Assembly: GCA_008638225.1 (NCBI GenBank)
Contig: VTPP01000006.1
Span: forward strand, 1 to 51,901
Direction: 5' to 3'
DNA length: 51,901 nucleotides
Source: Pelagibacteraceae bacterium
Lineage (GTDB): Bacteria; Pseudomonadota; Alphaproteobacteria; Pelagibacterales; Pelagibacteraceae
The position numbers and the translations under genes were made by a program. Below, in pieces: positions 17,783 through 27,153 of the stretch. The notes under the pieces were generated by a model. The model saw only the letters and a program-made list of their open reading frames with translations, made no database searches and was not told where the DNA came from. Position 1 is the first letter of the stretch; each line of letters begins with the position of its first letter.

Positions 17783-18745
17783 CTACTTTCTTTTTTCTAA
17801 AGGAATATATTGATTAAAAACTGCATTTAACTTAGAAAAAATTGGATTTTTTAACCTATGATGAAGCAATGACCAAGTATATGGAACTAAAGATAGATAA
17901 TTTTTTTTTCCGTCTCTAAAATACAAACGATTAAAAATTCCAATAATTTTTAAGGCTCTTTGTACTGATAAAATATCAAAATCATTTTTAAATAATGAAA
18001 TTTTTTTCCTAAAATTACTATTAGATTTGATTAAATAATATTCAAAAATTTTCTGTTTTAACTGGCTACTAGTTTTAATTCTTACATCGTCAATAAGGGA
18101 TACAATGTCATAAGCAGGATTTCCCATTAGTGCGTCTTGAGAATCAATAATACCAACTTTATTTTGATAGGACATTAAATTAGATACATGAAAATCACGA
18201 TGAACAAAATATGTGTTAGGAAAATTAATGGTAGAGAAAATAGAACTCAAAATTGATTTTGCCTTCTTTTTAAAAATTCTTATTTTGCTTTTGTGGACAT
18301 GACGTGTAGCAAACCACTGAAAAAATAAATTACTTTCTTTCATTAAAACTTTAACATTGTAAACTTTATTAATAATTTTTTTCGCTTCTGAATTTATTTT
18401 AATAGATTGAATTTTAACTAACGTATCCACTATTTTTTTATAATATTTTAATCTATTGGTATTTTTTTTCATCAATTGAAAAAAGGTTTTGTCACCAAAA
18501 TCCTCAATGATCATATAATTAGCTTTTAAATTTAGCTCATAAAGTCTTGGTGCTAATAAATTAAATTTTCTCAATAATAAGTTAACTTTTGAATATTGAT
18601 CTAGATTTATTTTTTTTTGTTTACGACAGTAAATTAAAATATATTTTTTATTTTTAATTTTAATTCTATAAAAATTTCGAAAGGATGCGTCTCCTGCTAC
18701 TTTTGGGTATTTATTATTTTTTAAATCTTCCGTAATATTTAACAT
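17783..18745 (-). CDS. amgK: Anomeric MurNAc/GlcNAc kinase-like phosphotransferase
   Basis: A 320-residue aminoglycoside-phosphotransferase-fold protein. The catalytic loop is VHRDFHVSN at 181-189 (Asp184) and the metal-binding segment is IIDSQDALMGNPAYDI from 199. The PxxDasFR-like N terminus (PKVAGDASFRNFYRI) is the AmgK pattern. It would phosphorylate recycled MurNAc or GlcNAc at C1, feeding MurU just downstream. Its start lies inside the 3' end of tsaE (32-base overlap), as in many alphaproteobacteria. Confidence 0.82.
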   Translation of the reverse strand: MLNITEDLKNNKYPKVAGDASFRNFYRIKIKNKKYILIYCRKQKKINLDQYSKVNLLLRKFNLLAPRLYELNLKANYMIIEDFGDKTFFQLMKKNTNRLKYYKKIVDTLVKIQSIKINSEAKKIINKVYNVKVLMKESNLFFQWFATRHVHKSKIRIFKKKAKSILSSIFSTINFPNTYFVHRDFHVSNLMSYQNKVGIIDSQDALMGNPAYDIVSLIDDVRIKTSSQLKQKIFEYYLIKSNSNFRKKISLFKNDFDILSVQRALKIIGIFNRLYFRDGKKNYLSLVPYTWSLLHHRLKNPIFSKLNAVFNQYIPLEKRK

Positions 18746-19154
18746 TGCATGTTCTTAGATTGCTATCTTTAGTATGTTTTAAAATAATATCTATTCTATT
18801 TTTATTTTTTTTCTTTATTAACTCAGGCCACTCAATAATATTCAGAAAGATATCTTCTTGGTCGTAAAGACCTATATTAATTAAATCCTTAGCTTTGCTA
18901 ATTCTATATAAATCGTAATGTGCAATATTAACTTTTTTATTAATAGTAAAATATTGTACCACATTGAATGTTGGACTAAGAACCTCCTCTAGTTTTTTTT
19001 TATTTTTTTTTTGAATAGACTGAATTAAAAATCTAGAGAATGTAGTTTTGCCTACACCTATTTCACCTTGTAAGTAAATAGAGTCTCCTACCTTTACTTT
19101 TTTTGATATTTCCTGAGCTAATTTTTGAAGTTGTTTTATGGAAATAAATTCCAT
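18714..19154 (-). CDS. tsaE: tRNA t6A modification ATPase TsaE
   Basis: A 146-residue P-loop ATPase needed with TsaB/TsaD for threonylcarbamoyl-adenosine at position 37 of ANN-decoding tRNAs. Walker A is GEIGVGKT at 30-37; NVVQYFTINKKVNIAHYDLYRI and the late IIEWPELI are family motifs. It sits 5 bases after ahcY and overlaps amgK by 32 bases. Confidence 0.93.
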   Translation of the reverse strand: MEFISIKQLQKLAQEISKKVKVGDSIYLQGEIGVGKTTFSRFLIQSIQKKNKKKLEEVLSPTFNVVQYFTINKKVNIAHYDLYRISKAKDLINIGLYDQEDIFLNIIEWPELIKKKNKNRIDIILKHTKDSNLRTCNVKYYGRFKK

Positions 19155-19159
19155 TATAA

Positions 19160-20443
19160 TTAATATCTATAAGAGTCGTGCTTAAACGGTCCTTGCTGTG
19201 CTACGCTTATATAGTCAGCTTGTTCTTTGGTAAGTTTTGTCAATTTTGCTCCTACTTTTTCTAAATGAAGATAAGCAACTTTTTCATCTAAATGCTTTGG
19301 AAGCACATAAACTTTATTTTCGTACTTACTTGAATTGTTCCAAAGCTCTATTTGGGCCATGACCTGATTAGTAAATGAGGCGCTCATAACAAAACTTGGA
19401 TGTCCTGTTCCGCATCCTAAGTTTACTAATCTTCCCTCTGCCAATAAAATAATTCTTTTTTTACTTGGAAGTTCTATTTCATGAACTTGAGGTTTAATTT
19501 CTGTCCATTTGTAATTTTTAAGAGCGTCGACTTGAATTTCGTTATCAAAGTGTCCAATATTACAAAGAATAGCCCTATCTTTCATCATTCTCATATGATC
19601 CGCTGTAACAATATCTTTATTACCAGTTGCGGTAACAACAATGTCAGCGTTTTGAATTGCCTCTTCCATTAATACTACTTCGTATCCTTCCATGGCTGCT
19701 TGCAAGGCGCAAATAGGGTCTGCCTCAGTTACCATAACTCTTGCTCCGCTCTGTCTGAGGGAAGCGGCACTTCCTTTTCCAACATCACCAAAACCTGCAA
19801 CAATCGCTACTTTACCTGACATCATAACATCTGTTGCTCTTTTAATTCCATCAACCAAACTTTCTCTGCATCCGTATAAATTATCAAATTTAGATTTAGT
19901 TACTGAGTCATTCACGTTAATTGCTGGAATTAATAATTTGTTTTGCGACTCCATTTTTTTTAAAGCCAATACTCCAGTGGTTGTTTCCTCTGAAACTCCT
20001 TTTACTGATTTTAATAAGTCTGCATACTCTTTGTGCATTAATGCTGTTAAGTCGCCTCCATCATCAAGTATTAAATTTGGTTTCCAATTTTTATTTCCTT
20101 CAATAGTTTGTTTTATACACCACCAATATTCCTCTTCCGTTTCGCCTTTCCATGCAAACACTGGAATTCCTTTCCTTGCTATAGCTGCGGCTGCATGATC
20201 TTGGGTTGAAAAGATATTACAAGATGACCATCGAACCGAGGCGCCAAGCGCAGTTAGTGTTTCAATTAACACTGCTGTTTGTATAGTCATATGAAGACAT
20301 CCGAGAATATTGGCTCCTTTTAACGGTTGTTTAGAAGCATATTCTTTACGAAGTGCCATTAATCCTGGCATCTCCGTTTCAGCTAGAGAAATTTCCTTAT
20401 CTCCAAAATCAGCAGATTCAATATTTTTTACTTTATAGTCCAT
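19160..20443 (-). CDS. ahcY: Adenosylhomocysteinase
   Basis: A 427-residue S-adenosylhomocysteine hydrolase, which splits SAH into adenosine and homocysteine and keeps methylation reactions going. The NAD-binding loop is GFGDVGKG at 218-225; the substrate residues His51 ([11 protein letters not shown]), Lys183 and Asp187 ([11 protein letters not shown]) are present, as is the C-terminal KHDSYRY ending that reaches the partner subunit's cofactor. It follows chvG after 45 bases. That gap is too short for an SAH riboswitch, and none is seen. Confidence 0.97.
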   Translation of the reverse strand: MDYKVKNIESADFGDKEISLAETEMPGLMALRKEYASKQPLKGANILGCLHMTIQTAVLIETLTALGASVRWSSCNIFSTQDHAAAAIARKGIPVFAWKGETEEEYWWCIKQTIEGNKNWKPNLILDDGGDLTALMHKEYADLLKSVKGVSEETTTGVLALKKMESQNKLLIPAINVNDSVTKSKFDNLYGCRESLVDGIKRATDVMMSGKVAIVAGFGDVGKGSAASLRQSGARVMVTEADPICALQAAMEGYEVVLMEEAIQNADIVVTATGNKDIVTADHMRMMKDRAILCNIGHFDNEIQVDALKNYKWTEIKPQVHEIELPSKKRIILLAEGRLVNLGCGTGHPSFVMSASFTNQVMAQIELWNNSSKYENKVYVLPKHLDEKVAYLHLEKVGAKLTKLTKEQADYISVAQQGPFKHDSYRY

Positions 20444-20488
20444 TTTTTTTAACGTGCTTTAACAACTTGCATCTATGAAATCAATTAA

Positions 20489-22033
20489 TTAATTACGTAA
20501 CGGAAGTTTTATATCAATAACAGCACCTGATTTTGAATTCTTTGAAAAATTATAAGCCTCTATTGATCCCTTGTGCGAGTCAATAATATTTTTCACAATA
20601 TTAAGTCCTAAACCAGAATGATTGATTGAACTGGCATCTGGACGATCACTATAAAATCTTTCGAAAATTTTACTGAGATTTTTTTCATCAAATCCTGGTC
20701 CATTATCTTTGACTCGTATTTGAACTTTTTTATCTTTTTGAGAAATTAATAATTCTACTTTTTCATTTTTTGGACTAAAAGAAACAGCATTTTCTAGCAC
20801 ATTAGCTATGACTTGCTCAATTCTACTTTCGATTCCAAATATTGGTGCAGCTTTTTCTTTTGAAGTATTTTTAAAAATAATTGATATTTTTTTTTGTAAA
20901 GTTTTTTGGTCTGTATTAAAATCCTCTATCACACTCTTAATGACTGGAATCAAATCAAATTCTTTTGCAACCGAGCGTGATTGTGCAGCTTCGTCTCTTA
21001 AAACTTGAGAATAGTCTGTAATAAGTCTTTCAATTCTATCAACATCATTGGCAATAATTTTTAGCAACTTATTTCTTTTTGTATCGTCCTTCGTACTATT
21101 TAATAAATCAGAAGCTCCTTTTAAAGATGCAAGTGGATTTCTAATTTCGTGGGTAAGGTCGGAGGCAAATCTTTCTGCTAAATCAATACGATCATATAAG
21201 GTGTTGGTCATATCGCTTAATGATCTTGATAAATTTCCAATTTCATCATCTCTATTTTCTATTTTATTGGAAAAATTAATTTTTTTTCTTTCTGGGGTTG
21301 CTTGATTTGCAAATACATTAAGCTCTCTTATAGGTTTGATAATATAAGCATTTAAAAAAAGAGAAAAAATCAAAATAACAACTGCAGCAACAACCACAGA
21401 ACGAAGAACGAAATTTTTTCTCTCTTCTACTGCAAGCATAATCTCGTTGGAAATGTCAGAAATAACAATTATTAATTGTTCATTATTTTCTAATAGAATT
21501 TTTGAAAAAGTGTGAACAATAAAACTATTCTTAGAGATTTCTGAGGCGCTAAAATTATTAGTATCACTTAGTTTATTCATTTGCTGTTCAAAAAAAAATT
21601 GATTAGAAAAATCTTGATTAGAATTATCGCTTTTGGTTTTTTCTTCCTTTATTACTTTATTTATAAGACTTTGTTGTTCAATAATAAGGGCTTTAGAAAA
21701 GGCACTTTCATCTAGATCTAAAAAAACAGAATCTAGCAATAATTCTTTATCGTTATTAATAAATCTTATTTGGCTAACTTCATCCAATAAAAATTTAGAC
21801 TTGGTAAGAAAATCTTTCAAATCTTTGCTGGTAATTTTAGTTTGTTGTATATTTAAATTTGCCTCTATATTTTTAATAACTCGCAAATGTTGATTAGATC
21901 GTTGCGATATTAACTCTGGCTGTATTGCTTTTAAATATAGGAAAGTAAAAAAACCAAGTATGGCGAATGTAAATAAATTAAAAACTAAAAACTGAGTTAA
22001 TAAAGATCTAAAAGATAGTAATCTTGCGATCAT
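20489..22033 (-). CDS. chvG: ChvG-type sensor histidine kinase
   Basis: A 514-residue kinase with ATG at 22031-22033, joined to the chvI stop by TAATG. An ATG six codons upstream inside chvI is possible but less likely. There are two membrane spans flanking a periplasmic domain of about 170 residues, then HAMP, a HisKA domain with His295 in DLTHEIRNPLASL, and an HATPase with N (NVLENAVSFS), G1 (DNGPGF) and G2 (GLGLNIVK) boxes. ChvG/ExoS senses acidity or envelope stress in alphaproteobacteria; the signal here is unknown. Confidence 0.88.
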   Translation of the reverse strand: MIARLLSFRSLLTQFLVFNLFTFAILGFFTFLYLKAIQPELISQRSNQHLRVIKNIEANLNIQQTKITSKDLKDFLTKSKFLLDEVSQIRFINNDKELLLDSVFLDLDESAFSKALIIEQQSLINKVIKEEKTKSDNSNQDFSNQFFFEQQMNKLSDTNNFSASEISKNSFIVHTFSKILLENNEQLIIVISDISNEIMLAVEERKNFVLRSVVVAAVVILIFSLFLNAYIIKPIRELNVFANQATPERKKINFSNKIENRDDEIGNLSRSLSDMTNTLYDRIDLAERFASDLTHEIRNPLASLKGASDLLNSTKDDTKRNKLLKIIANDVDRIERLITDYSQVLRDEAAQSRSVAKEFDLIPVIKSVIEDFNTDQKTLQKKISIIFKNTSKEKAAPIFGIESRIEQVIANVLENAVSFSPKNEKVELLISQKDKKVQIRVKDNGPGFDEKNLSKIFERFYSDRPDASSINHSGLGLNIVKNIIDSHKGSIEAYNFSKNSKSGAVIDIKLPLRN

Positions 22034-22734
22034 TACTGGCCTACATTCCAACGATATCCGCTTCCATATCTTGTCTCTATAGCCGAAAAATCTTTATCAA
22101 CTTTTTTAAATTTTTTTCTTATTCTTTTAACATGGCTATCGATAGTTCTATCCTCAATGTCATTATTTTCTCTATAAGCAATGGTCATTAAATGAGATCT
22201 TTCTTTAATCACCCCAGGTCTTTTGGCTAACTCATACACTATCTGAAATTCTGTTGTAGTAAGCTTGTCTGGAAGTGCTTGATTGTTCCAAGTACATTCT
22301 AGTTGTTCGGGATCTAATAATAACTTACCTTGTTGAATTATATTTTTGTTAACTGAAATTTTTTGATCTTTTTTTCTTAACTGTACTTTTATACGCTCAA
22401 TAAGAACTTTGATTGAAAATCCACCTGATTTTTTTACAAAATCATCCGCTCCTAATTTCAAGCCAAGTAATTCATCTACCTCTTCATCCTTAGATGTTAA
22501 AAAAATAATTGGTATATCTGTTTTTTTTCTAAGTTTTTTTAAAAGTTCTTCGCCATTCATTCTTGGCATTTTAATATCGATCACCGCTAAATCTGGAGGT
22601 AATCTAGTAATTCCGATATAGGCACTTTCGCCATCTAAGTAAGTTTGAACTTTAAACCCTTCATTTTCTAGGGCCATAGAAACACTGGTTAATATATTTC
22701 TATCATCATCTACTAGTGCAATTGTTTTATTCAT
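22033..22734 (-). CDS. chvI: ChvI-type response regulator (OmpR family)
   Basis: A 233-residue regulator with a receiver domain (DDD at 9-11, phospho-acceptor Asp53 in AVIDIKMPRMNG) and a C-terminal winged helix (DRTIDSHVKRIRKKFKK, ETRYGSGYRW). It pairs with ChvG, fused by TAATG. The usual receiver motif K-P-F is altered to K-K-S-G-G-F (GADDFVKKSGGFS), losing the conserved cis-proline and adding two residues. It lies downstream of polA with a terminator-like hairpin between them. Confidence 0.9.
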   Translation of the reverse strand: MNKTIALVDDDRNILTSVSMALENEGFKVQTYLDGESAYIGITRLPPDLAVIDIKMPRMNGEELLKKLRKKTDIPIIFLTSKDEEVDELLGLKLGADDFVKKSGGFSIKVLIERIKVQLRKKDQKISVNKNIIQQGKLLLDPEQLECTWNNQALPDKLTTTEFQIVYELAKRPGVIKERSHLMTIAYRENNDIEDRTIDSHVKRIRKKFKKVDKDFSAIETRYGSGYRWNVGQ

Positions 22735-22756
22735 TTGTAAAAACCAATATAATCAA

Positions 22757-22780
22757 AAAAAGTCAAAAAAAAGACTCCTT
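22757..22780 (-). terminator. Weak terminator-like hairpin after polA
   Basis: On the minus strand AAGGAGTC, a run of eight T and GACTTTTT can pair as an 8-bp stem with two G-U pairs, followed by further T residues. It begins one base after the polA stop codon. The stem is AU-rich and the loop is all U, so strength is doubtful; it could partly separate polA from the chvI-chvG unit. Confidence 0.3.
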
Positions 22781-22781
22781 A

Positions 22782-25595
22782 TTAATGAGCTTCGCTCCAA
22801 TTTTTACCGCTTTTTATATCTACTGTGAGTGGAATACTAAATTTTAAGAGGGGCTCTGATGCATGTTCCATTTCATAAGAAACTTGTTTTTGAACATTAA
22901 CTACATCTTTTTCTTGGCACTCTAATAAAAGTTCATCGTGTACTTGTATAAGTAAATTTGCATTAATATTTTTTTCTTCGATTTTATTGTCGATTTTTAT
23001 CATTGCAAGTCTGAGCACATCAGCTGCAGTTCCTTGAATAGGAGCGTTAATGCAGGCTCTTTCTTGAAAAGTTCTTAAAGTATGATTTTTATCATTAATA
23101 TTTGGAAAGTGACATTTTCTATCAAATAAAGTTTTAACGTAGCCATTTTTTCTGCAAAATTTTATTGTTTCGTTCATAAATTCTTTTATCTCTGGAAACT
23201 TTGTAAAATATGATCTCAAAAAACTTTCTGCCTCTGTGTTGCTAACTGATATTTGCTTTGCTAGTCCGTAAGAAGATATACCGTAAATGATACCGAAGTT
23301 GATTGCCTTGGCTTTTCTTCTCATGTCTTCATCAACATCATGAATGGAAACTCCAAATATTTGGCTGGCCGTTAAATTATGAATATCTTCTTTGTTTAAA
23401 AATGCTTTTTTTAACTCAGTAACATCTCCCATATGCGAAAGAATTCTCATCTCTATTTGACTATAGTCAGCAGAAATAAGATTGGAATTTTTTTCTGAAA
23501 TAAAGGCAGATCTTATTTCTTTTCCTTCAATGTTTTTAATAGGAATATTTTGCAGATTTGGGTTCGCACTTGCTAATCTGCCAGTAGTTGTTGCTGCAAG
23601 CAAGAAAGAGGTATGAACTCTTTTAGTTTTATTATTGATATAAGTTGGAAGCGTATCGGTATATGTATTTTTAAGTTTAGATTTTTGTCTCCAATTTAAA
23701 ATTAGTTTAGGAAATTCATGTCCCTGATCAGCTAAATTTTCTAAAACTGATACATTAGTTGCTAGATTGCCTTTTTTAGTTTTTTTGGTTCCAGCAATTT
23801 TTAGTTTTTCATAAATAATATCTCCTAATTGTTTTGGTGAAGCTATATTAAATTCCTCTCCAGATATTTTGAAAATTTTCTTTTCAAGATTTTGAATTTC
23901 AATTTCAAATTTTTTAGATAATTTTCCTAAAATATTTTGATCTATTTTAATTCCATTGTTTTCCATTAAGGAGAGTATTTTTATCAAAGGTTTTTCCAAA
24001 TTTTCATAAACGTTTAATACGTTTTCCCCAAATAATCTTTGTTCAAAAAATTCATAAAGTCTCAAAGTAACATCTGCATCCTCACATGCATAATTTTTAG
24101 CTTGCTCAATATCTACAAGATCAAAAGTAACCTGGGCTTTTCCAATTCCTGCTACATCTTTAAATGAGATGGTTTTGTGTTGAAGATGTATTTCAGATAA
24201 TAGATCCATGTTGTGTCTATTTTTTCCTGCATCTAAAGCATAAGACATTAGCATTGTATCTTCCATTGAAGTCATTTTAATTCCGTACTTAAGAAAAATT
24301 CTATAATCATATTTAATATTTTGGCCAATTTTTTTAATAGTTGAGTCCTCTAAGTAAGGTTTAATAGTTGCCAAAACATCTTTTGAGTTAAGTTGTTTTT
24401 TGACAAGTGGATCTAATTTATTTTTATGCGCTAGTGGAATGTAAAATGCCTCGCCAATTTTAAAAGAGAGAGAAATTCCAACAAGATCTGCTACCATGGT
24501 ATCGAGAGAATTTGTTTCAGTGTCTATTGCAAACAATCCTCTTTCATCCGCTTTGCTCAGTATCTTTTCTAACTCTTGAATATTCATGACCAAAGAAAAT
24601 TTGTTTTCAGTGCTATCTATTGGCGAAGTAGAAATAATTTTTTTTTTTGGTTCAGTTTTGGTTTCACTTTTTAAAGTAGAAGTTTTTTCATTTACAAAAC
24701 TTCCATGATTTTCCTCTAATCTTGAAAAAAGCCTTGTAAATTCCATTTCTTTTAGAAATGTTAATATTTTATCTAGATTTAAAGGCTTTAAGAGAAACTC
24801 ATCTAATTCATTTGTAACAGGCACGTCTCTTTTTAAGGTAACTAGTTGTTTGCTTATAAAAGCCTTTTCTCTATTATCGAGCAAAGCCTGCCTTCTTTTC
24901 GGCTGTTTAATAGTTGAAGCATTTTCCAAAAGATTTTCTAACGAACCAAATTGATTAATTAATTCTGCTGCCGTTTTAATTCCTATTCCTGGAACACCGG
25001 GTATATTATCAGAAGAATCACCAGCTAAAGACTGAACATCAATAACCTTTTCTGGATACACCCCAAATTTTTCTTTGACTTCTTCTTTTCCAATATAATG
25101 CTCTTTCATTGCATCAAACATGAAAGTATTGTCATCAACTAATTGCATCAAATCTTTATCTGATGAAATAATTGTGACCTTTATATTTTTTTTTGATGCC
25201 TGTTCTTTGTAAGTAGCAATCAAATCATCTGCTTCATAATTTAACAATTCAATACTTGGGATATTAAAGGCTGTGACTGCTTTTCTTATATATTCAAATT
25301 GAGGTATTAAATCTTCGGGTGTATCATGCCGGTTTGCTTTATAATCTTTGTAAATGTCATTTCTAAAGTTTTTTCTAGCGCTATCAAAAATTACAGCTAA
25401 ATGAGTGGGACGATCCTCTTTATCTAATGATCTTGCCTCTTCTAAGAATTTGTAGAGCATATTGCAAAAACCACTTACTGCTCCTACGGGCAAACCATCA
25501 CTTTTTCTCGTAAGAGGGGGCAGGGCATAATAAGCTCTAAAAATATAACCAGAACCATCTATTAGATAAATGTGCTTTTTAGAGTTGTTCGTCAT
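22782..25595 (-). CDS. polA: DNA polymerase I
   Basis: A 937-residue polymerase from ATG 25593-25595 (MTNNSKKHIYLIDGSGY); an upstream ATG would add 14 hydrophobic residues that do not fit the family. The 5'-nuclease domain comes first. A 3'-5' exonuclease with intact Asp/Glu motifs (AIDTETNS, GQNIKYDYR, CEDADVT) follows, so proofreading should be active. The polymerase has motif A (SADYSQIEMRILSHMGD), motif B (RRKAKAINFGIIYGIS) and motif C (QVHDELLLE). It fills gaps in repair and replaces Okazaki primers. It is divergent from the ABC ATPase gene. Confidence 0.97.
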   Translation of the reverse strand: MTNNSKKHIYLIDGSGYIFRAYYALPPLTRKSDGLPVGAVSGFCNMLYKFLEEARSLDKEDRPTHLAVIFDSARKNFRNDIYKDYKANRHDTPEDLIPQFEYIRKAVTAFNIPSIELLNYEADDLIATYKEQASKKNIKVTIISSDKDLMQLVDDNTFMFDAMKEHYIGKEEVKEKFGVYPEKVIDVQSLAGDSSDNIPGVPGIGIKTAAELINQFGSLENLLENASTIKQPKRRQALLDNREKAFISKQLVTLKRDVPVTNELDEFLLKPLNLDKILTFLKEMEFTRLFSRLEENHGSFVNEKTSTLKSETKTEPKKKIISTSPIDSTENKFSLVMNIQELEKILSKADERGLFAIDTETNSLDTMVADLVGISLSFKIGEAFYIPLAHKNKLDPLVKKQLNSKDVLATIKPYLEDSTIKKIGQNIKYDYRIFLKYGIKMTSMEDTMLMSYALDAGKNRHNMDLLSEIHLQHKTISFKDVAGIGKAQVTFDLVDIEQAKNYACEDADVTLRLYEFFEQRLFGENVLNVYENLEKPLIKILSLMENNGIKIDQNILGKLSKKFEIEIQNLEKKIFKISGEEFNIASPKQLGDIIYEKLKIAGTKKTKKGNLATNVSVLENLADQGHEFPKLILNWRQKSKLKNTYTDTLPTYINNKTKRVHTSFLLAATTTGRLASANPNLQNIPIKNIEGKEIRSAFISEKNSNLISADYSQIEMRILSHMGDVTELKKAFLNKEDIHNLTASQIFGVSIHDVDEDMRRKAKAINFGIIYGISSYGLAKQISVSNTEAESFLRSYFTKFPEIKEFMNETIKFCRKNGYVKTLFDRKCHFPNINDKNHTLRTFQERACINAPIQGTAADVLRLAMIKIDNKIEEKNINANLLIQVHDELLLECQEKDVVNVQKQVSYEMEHASEPLLKFSIPLTVDIKSGKNWSEAH

Positions 25596-25647
25596 AAAAC
25601 TAATTTCTTTTATAGAAATTATTAAGTAATAATACAATTATTACTTC

Positions 25648-26577
25648 ATGAATAAATCCATAGCGCTTCAAATAGAAAAACTTAGCAAATTTTATAAACT
25701 CAAAAATGGTAATTCTTTACAAGCTCTAAGCAATGTTAGCTTAGATGTTAAACAGGGAGAAATTTTTGGCTTACTTGGTCCTAATGGAGCTGGAAAATCT
25801 ACTTTGATTAATATTTTGGCAGGGATAGTTATTAAATCAGAAGGTAGTGTAAAAGTTTGGGGCTTTGATTTAGATTTAAATCCAAGACAGGTAAGAGCAT
25901 CTATAGGAATAGTTCCTCAAGAAATAAATGTAGATCCGTTTTTTACTCCTCGAAGACTATTAGAAATTCAAGCTGGCTTGTATGGTGTAGCAAAAAAAGA
26001 CAGAATTACAGATAAGATATTAGAATTGACTAGTCTAACGGATAAAGCCAACGCCTATATGCGTTCACTTTCTGGTGGTATGAGAAGAAGATTGTTGGTT
26101 GCTAAGGCAATGGTACATCAACCACCTATATTAATATTGGACGAACCAACGGCTGGTGTGGATGTTGATTTAAGACAAAAACTTTTAGAAAATGTTAAAG
26201 AGCTTAATAGGCAAGGAGTAACTATTATTTTAACAACTCATTATTTACAAGAGGCGGAGGAGCTCTGCGATCGAATAGCAATCATTAATCATGGAAAAAT
26301 TGTAGCATTAGATAAAACTGAAAATTTACTATCCGAAATACATTTGAAAAAAATAAAATTTAAAATAAAAAATTTTAAAAATATAGGTGACAAACTTGCA
26401 GATAATCTTCCAATTGAATATTCAAAAAATAATGAAATATCTATTAAATATGACAAAACAATCATAAATATTGAGGACATCATTTTTAAAATAAAAGAAA
26501 AAGGTCTTGAAATTCAAGATATAATGACCGAAGATGCCGACTTAGAGGATGTATTTTTAAAATTAACTAATGAATAA
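25648..26577 (+). CDS. ABC transporter ATP-binding protein (ABC-2 exporter type)
   Basis: A 309-residue ATPase with Walker A GPNGAGKST at 44-52, the signature LSGGMRRRLLVAKAM and Walker B LILDEPTAG. The sequence resembles the ATPases of ABC-2 exporters (CcmA/YadG group), not the ECF ATPases that partner BioY. The C-terminal ~80 residues form a regulatory domain. No permease gene is adjacent; bioY follows with a TAATG overlap. The partner permease is presumably encoded elsewhere. Confidence 0.88.
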   Translation: MNKSIALQIEKLSKFYKLKNGNSLQALSNVSLDVKQGEIFGLLGPNGAGKSTLINILAGIVIKSEGSVKVWGFDLDLNPRQVRASIGIVPQEINVDPFFTPRRLLEIQAGLYGVAKKDRITDKILELTSLTDKANAYMRSLSGGMRRRLLVAKAMVHQPPILILDEPTAGVDVDLRQKLLENVKELNRQGVTIILTTHYLQEAEELCDRIAIINHGKIVALDKTENLLSEIHLKKIKFKIKNFKNIGDKLADNLPIEYSKNNEISIKYDKTIINIEDIIFKIKEKGLEIQDIMTEDADLEDVFLKLTNE

Positions 26578-27149
26578 TGATTGAACTTAAATTATTAGAT
26601 AAAAAAATTATAAACAAAACAATTTTTTATGTTTTACTAGTTTTTGCATCAACCTGTTTGCTTGCAATTTCTTCTAAAATAAAAATTCCATTTTATCCTG
26701 TACCAATGACCATGCAAACTTTGGTTGTTTTAAGCATTGGAATAACTTTTGGTCCAAGATTAGGGCTGGTGGCTCTTTCTGCTTATTTATTGGAGGGAGC
26801 AATGGGAATTCCAGTTTTTGCTGGAACGCCGGAAAAAGGATTGGGGCTTACTTATATACTAGGACCAACTGGAGGTTACTTGATCGGATATATAATAAGT
26901 GCTTTTTTGGCTGGAACAATAGATTTTAACAAACCAATTCACAAAAGATTTGTTTTTTTAATTATAGCTATTTCGCCGATATATATTTTTGGAATAGTTT
27001 GGCTTGGAATTTTATTTGGTTTTAACAAACCATTAATAGGTTGGGGCTTAAATCCATTTATTTTAGCAGAAATATTTAAATTGTTATTACTAAGTATTTT
27101 AATTCCAAAGTTATTAGTATTTAGAAAAATAATTTTAAGTAAATTGTAA
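26577..27149 (+). CDS. bioY: BioY biotin uptake protein
   Basis: A 190-residue membrane protein with about six spans. The family pattern is present: IPFYPVPMTMQTLVVL in the first loop, GLVALSAYLLEGAMGIPVFAG in the middle and GPTGGYLIGYI. BioY binds biotin and imports it alone or with an ECF ATPase/T component; neither is seen here. Its presence suggests that the cell takes up biotin. It is translationally coupled to the ABC ATPase and followed 4 bases later by a DUF6314-like gene. Confidence 0.92.
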   Translation: MIELKLLDKKIINKTIFYVLLVFASTCLLAISSKIKIPFYPVPMTMQTLVVLSIGITFGPRLGLVALSAYLLEGAMGIPVFAGTPEKGLGLTYILGPTGGYLIGYIISAFLAGTIDFNKPIHKRFVFLIIAISPIYIFGIVWLGILFGFNKPLIGWGLNPFILAEIFKLLLLSILIPKLLVFRKIILSKL

Positions 27150-27153
27150 ATTT

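Noticed and set aside
19692-20198. 168-codon open frame on the plus strand opposite ahcY
   Set aside because: It is a shadow of the strongly conserved ahcY frame on the minus strand; its translation has no recognisable domain.
20444-20488. Possible SAH or SAM riboswitch before ahcY
   Set aside because: The gap is only 45 AT-rich bases, too short and too structureless for known SAH/SAM aptamers.
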